A stretch of DNA of 35,167 nucleotides, taken from an uncultured Alistipes sp. Its GTDB lineage: Bacteria > Bacteroidota > Bacteroidia > Bacteroidales > Rikenellaceae. Each line of letters opens with the position of its first letter. Position 1 is the stretch's first letter. The notes beneath the pieces are model-generated. The model was not told the origin of the DNA. It did no database searches and saw nothing but the letters and a program-made list of their open reading frames with translations. This document shows, piece after piece, positions 34,205 to 35,167 of the stretch. Location of the stretch: assembly GCA_900546005.1 (NCBI GenBank), contig URBJ01000014.1, forward strand, positions 1 to 35,167, read 5' to 3'. The position numbers were made by a program, and so were the translations under genes.

Positions 34205-35167
34205 TGAAGTCAAAAAACGACACGATCGCTGCTCTCGCCTCCGGTAGAGGCGGTGCCATAGCTTTGATCCGCGTCAGCGGAGACGAATCGATAGCCGTCG
34301 GTGACAAAATCTTCCACGGCGTACACGGTAAAACTCTTGCCGACACGAAAAGTTTTACCATCCGTTACGGTACCATCTGCGATGGTGAACGGACGATCGA
34401 CGAAGTGCTGATCTCGGTATTCCGCGCTCCGCATTCCTATACGGGAGAAAACATGATCGAAATTTCGTGTCACGCCTCGCCGTATATTTGTCAGGAGATT
34501 TTACGCTTGTTGAGCCAATCGGGAGCTCGGGCCGCCACTGCCGGAGAGTTCACTCTACGTGCCTTCTTGGCTGGGAAAGTCGACCTCTCGCAAGCCGAAG
34601 CCGTAGCCGACGTCATCGCTGCCGACAATCGGGCCGCTCACACACTGGCTTTCCAACAAATGCGAGGAGGCTATTCCGACGAATTCAAGATTTTGAGGGA
34701 GCGGCTGATCGAACTGGTTTCGTTGATCGAACTCGAACTGGACTTCAGCGAAGAAGAGGTTGAATTCGCCGATCGGAAACAGCTATACGAATTGATCGAC
34801 GTGATCGAGCACCGCCTCAAGAAACTAATCGATTCCTTCCGATATGGAAACGTACTAAAGACAGGGATTCCCGTTGCCATAGTCGGAGTCCCCAATGTCG
34901 GGAAATCGACCTTGCTGAATGCCTTATTACAGGAAGACAAGGCATTGGTTTCAGACATTGCAGGAACTACCCGTGACGTAATCGAAGATACCTTAACGCT
35001 TCACGGAATCAACTTTCGTTTCATCGACACAGCCGGTATTCGTCAAACGGAAGACCCACTGGAGCACATGGGCATCGAGCGTACGTTTGATCGGATCGGT
35101 AAAGCTTCGATTATTCTGTTGATGACAGATGCACAGGAGAGTGCAGAAGAGATTTCCGCAGCTCTGA
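34204..35167 (+). CDS. mnmE: tRNA modification GTPase MnmE, N-terminal two thirds (3' end outside the window)
   Basis: The frame is open to the window edge, giving 321 of roughly 455 expected residues. The N-terminal tetrahydrofolate-binding domain is present (ASGRGGAIALIRVSG, and GEFTLRAFLAGKVDLSQAEAVADVI at about 114-138). A helical domain and the embedded Ras-like G domain follow: P-loop GVPNVGKST (228-236), switch I GTTRD (254-258) and DTAG (275-278). The C-terminal FCIGK motif lies beyond the edge. With MnmG the protein adds the carboxymethylaminomethyl group to U34 of certain tRNAs. The ATG at 34204 shares a base with the mltD stop, indicating translational coupling to the parAB operon. 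Confidence 0.96.
   Translation, partial: MKSKNDTIAALASGRGGAIALIRVSGDESIAVGDKIFHGVHGKTLADTKSFTIRYGTICDGERTIDEVLISVFRAPHSYTGENMIEISCHASPYICQEILRLLSQSGARAATAGEFTLRAFLAGKVDLSQAEAVADVIAADNRAAHTLAFQQMRGGYSDEFKILRERLIELVSLIELELDFSEEEVEFADRKQLYELIDVIEHRLKKLIDSFRYGNVLKTGIPVAIVGVPNVGKSTLLNALLQEDKALVSDIAGTTRDVIEDTLTLHGINFRFIDTAGIRQTEDPLEHMGIERTFDRIGKASIILLMTDAQESAEEISAAL

Noticed and set aside
1..35167. tRNA, rRNA, CRISPR, insertion sequence, phage or defence genes
   Set aside because: No cloverleaf, repeat-spacer array, transposase, integrase or recognised defence protein was seen in either strand.

Overview
The window looks like chromosomal DNA of a gut-type Bacteroidales bacterium, possibly Rikenellaceae/Alistipes-like. 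The genus is only a guess. The evidence is family content: an OstA-like/SurA-like envelope operon, a parA-parB-DUF5683-mltD operon, secreted GH3 and GH78 enzymes, and a PAP2 phosphatase ending in a predicted beta-barrel. Recurrent TAnnTTTG promoter boxes lie 26-95 bp upstream of start codons, which have no Shine-Dalgarno sequence. Base composition and codon use look even throughout. I see no insertion sequence, phage gene, tRNA, rRNA or CRISPR array.

Layout. 1-6.5 kb: the end of a large AsmA-like protein, an AI-2E/PerM-type permease (minus), cysK (plus), then a minus-strand pair made of an SDF-family amino-acid symporter followed by a YkuD L,D-transpeptidase-like protein. 6.6-15.3 kb: a pectin-lyase-fold lipoprotein (minus) diverging from a PAP2/barrel phosphatase (plus), then a PA14-containing GH3 beta-glucosidase and carB, closed by a strong hairpin terminator. 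15.5-22.9 kb (minus): an RhlE-like DEAD-box helicase, a GH78 alpha-L-rhamnosidase, an SGNH esterase and a second GH78-like enzyme. 23-27.9 kb (minus): an envelope-biogenesis operon of PpiC-like lipoprotein, SurA-like isomerase and long OstA/LptA-like protein. 28-29.9 kb (minus): ornithine carbamoyltransferase overlapping a CPBP membrane protease. 30.2 kb to the end (plus): parA-parB-DUF5683-mltD-mnmE, with the last gene cut by the window edge.

How the genes relate. The SGNH esterase and GH78 form one operon, and the GH78-like gene sits just upstream behind its own terminator and promoter. Together with the GH3 enzyme and the pectin-lyase-fold lipoprotein they suggest scavenging of rhamnose-containing plant glycans or glycosides, although no SusC/SusD pair is present. 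The SurA/OstA operon probably serves outer-membrane protein and lipopolysaccharide transport. carB and the carbamoyltransferase are both arginine/pyrimidine enzymes but lie about 14 kb apart, and no carA is visible.

Nothing here is an obviously new defence or mobile system. The most interesting points are the altered substrate-site residues in the SDF transporter, the OstA-like protein split by a roughly 300-residue low-complexity and coiled-coil insert, the PAP2-barrel fusion, the compact rhamnosidase/esterase cluster, and an SGNH enzyme without its usual catalytic Asp.
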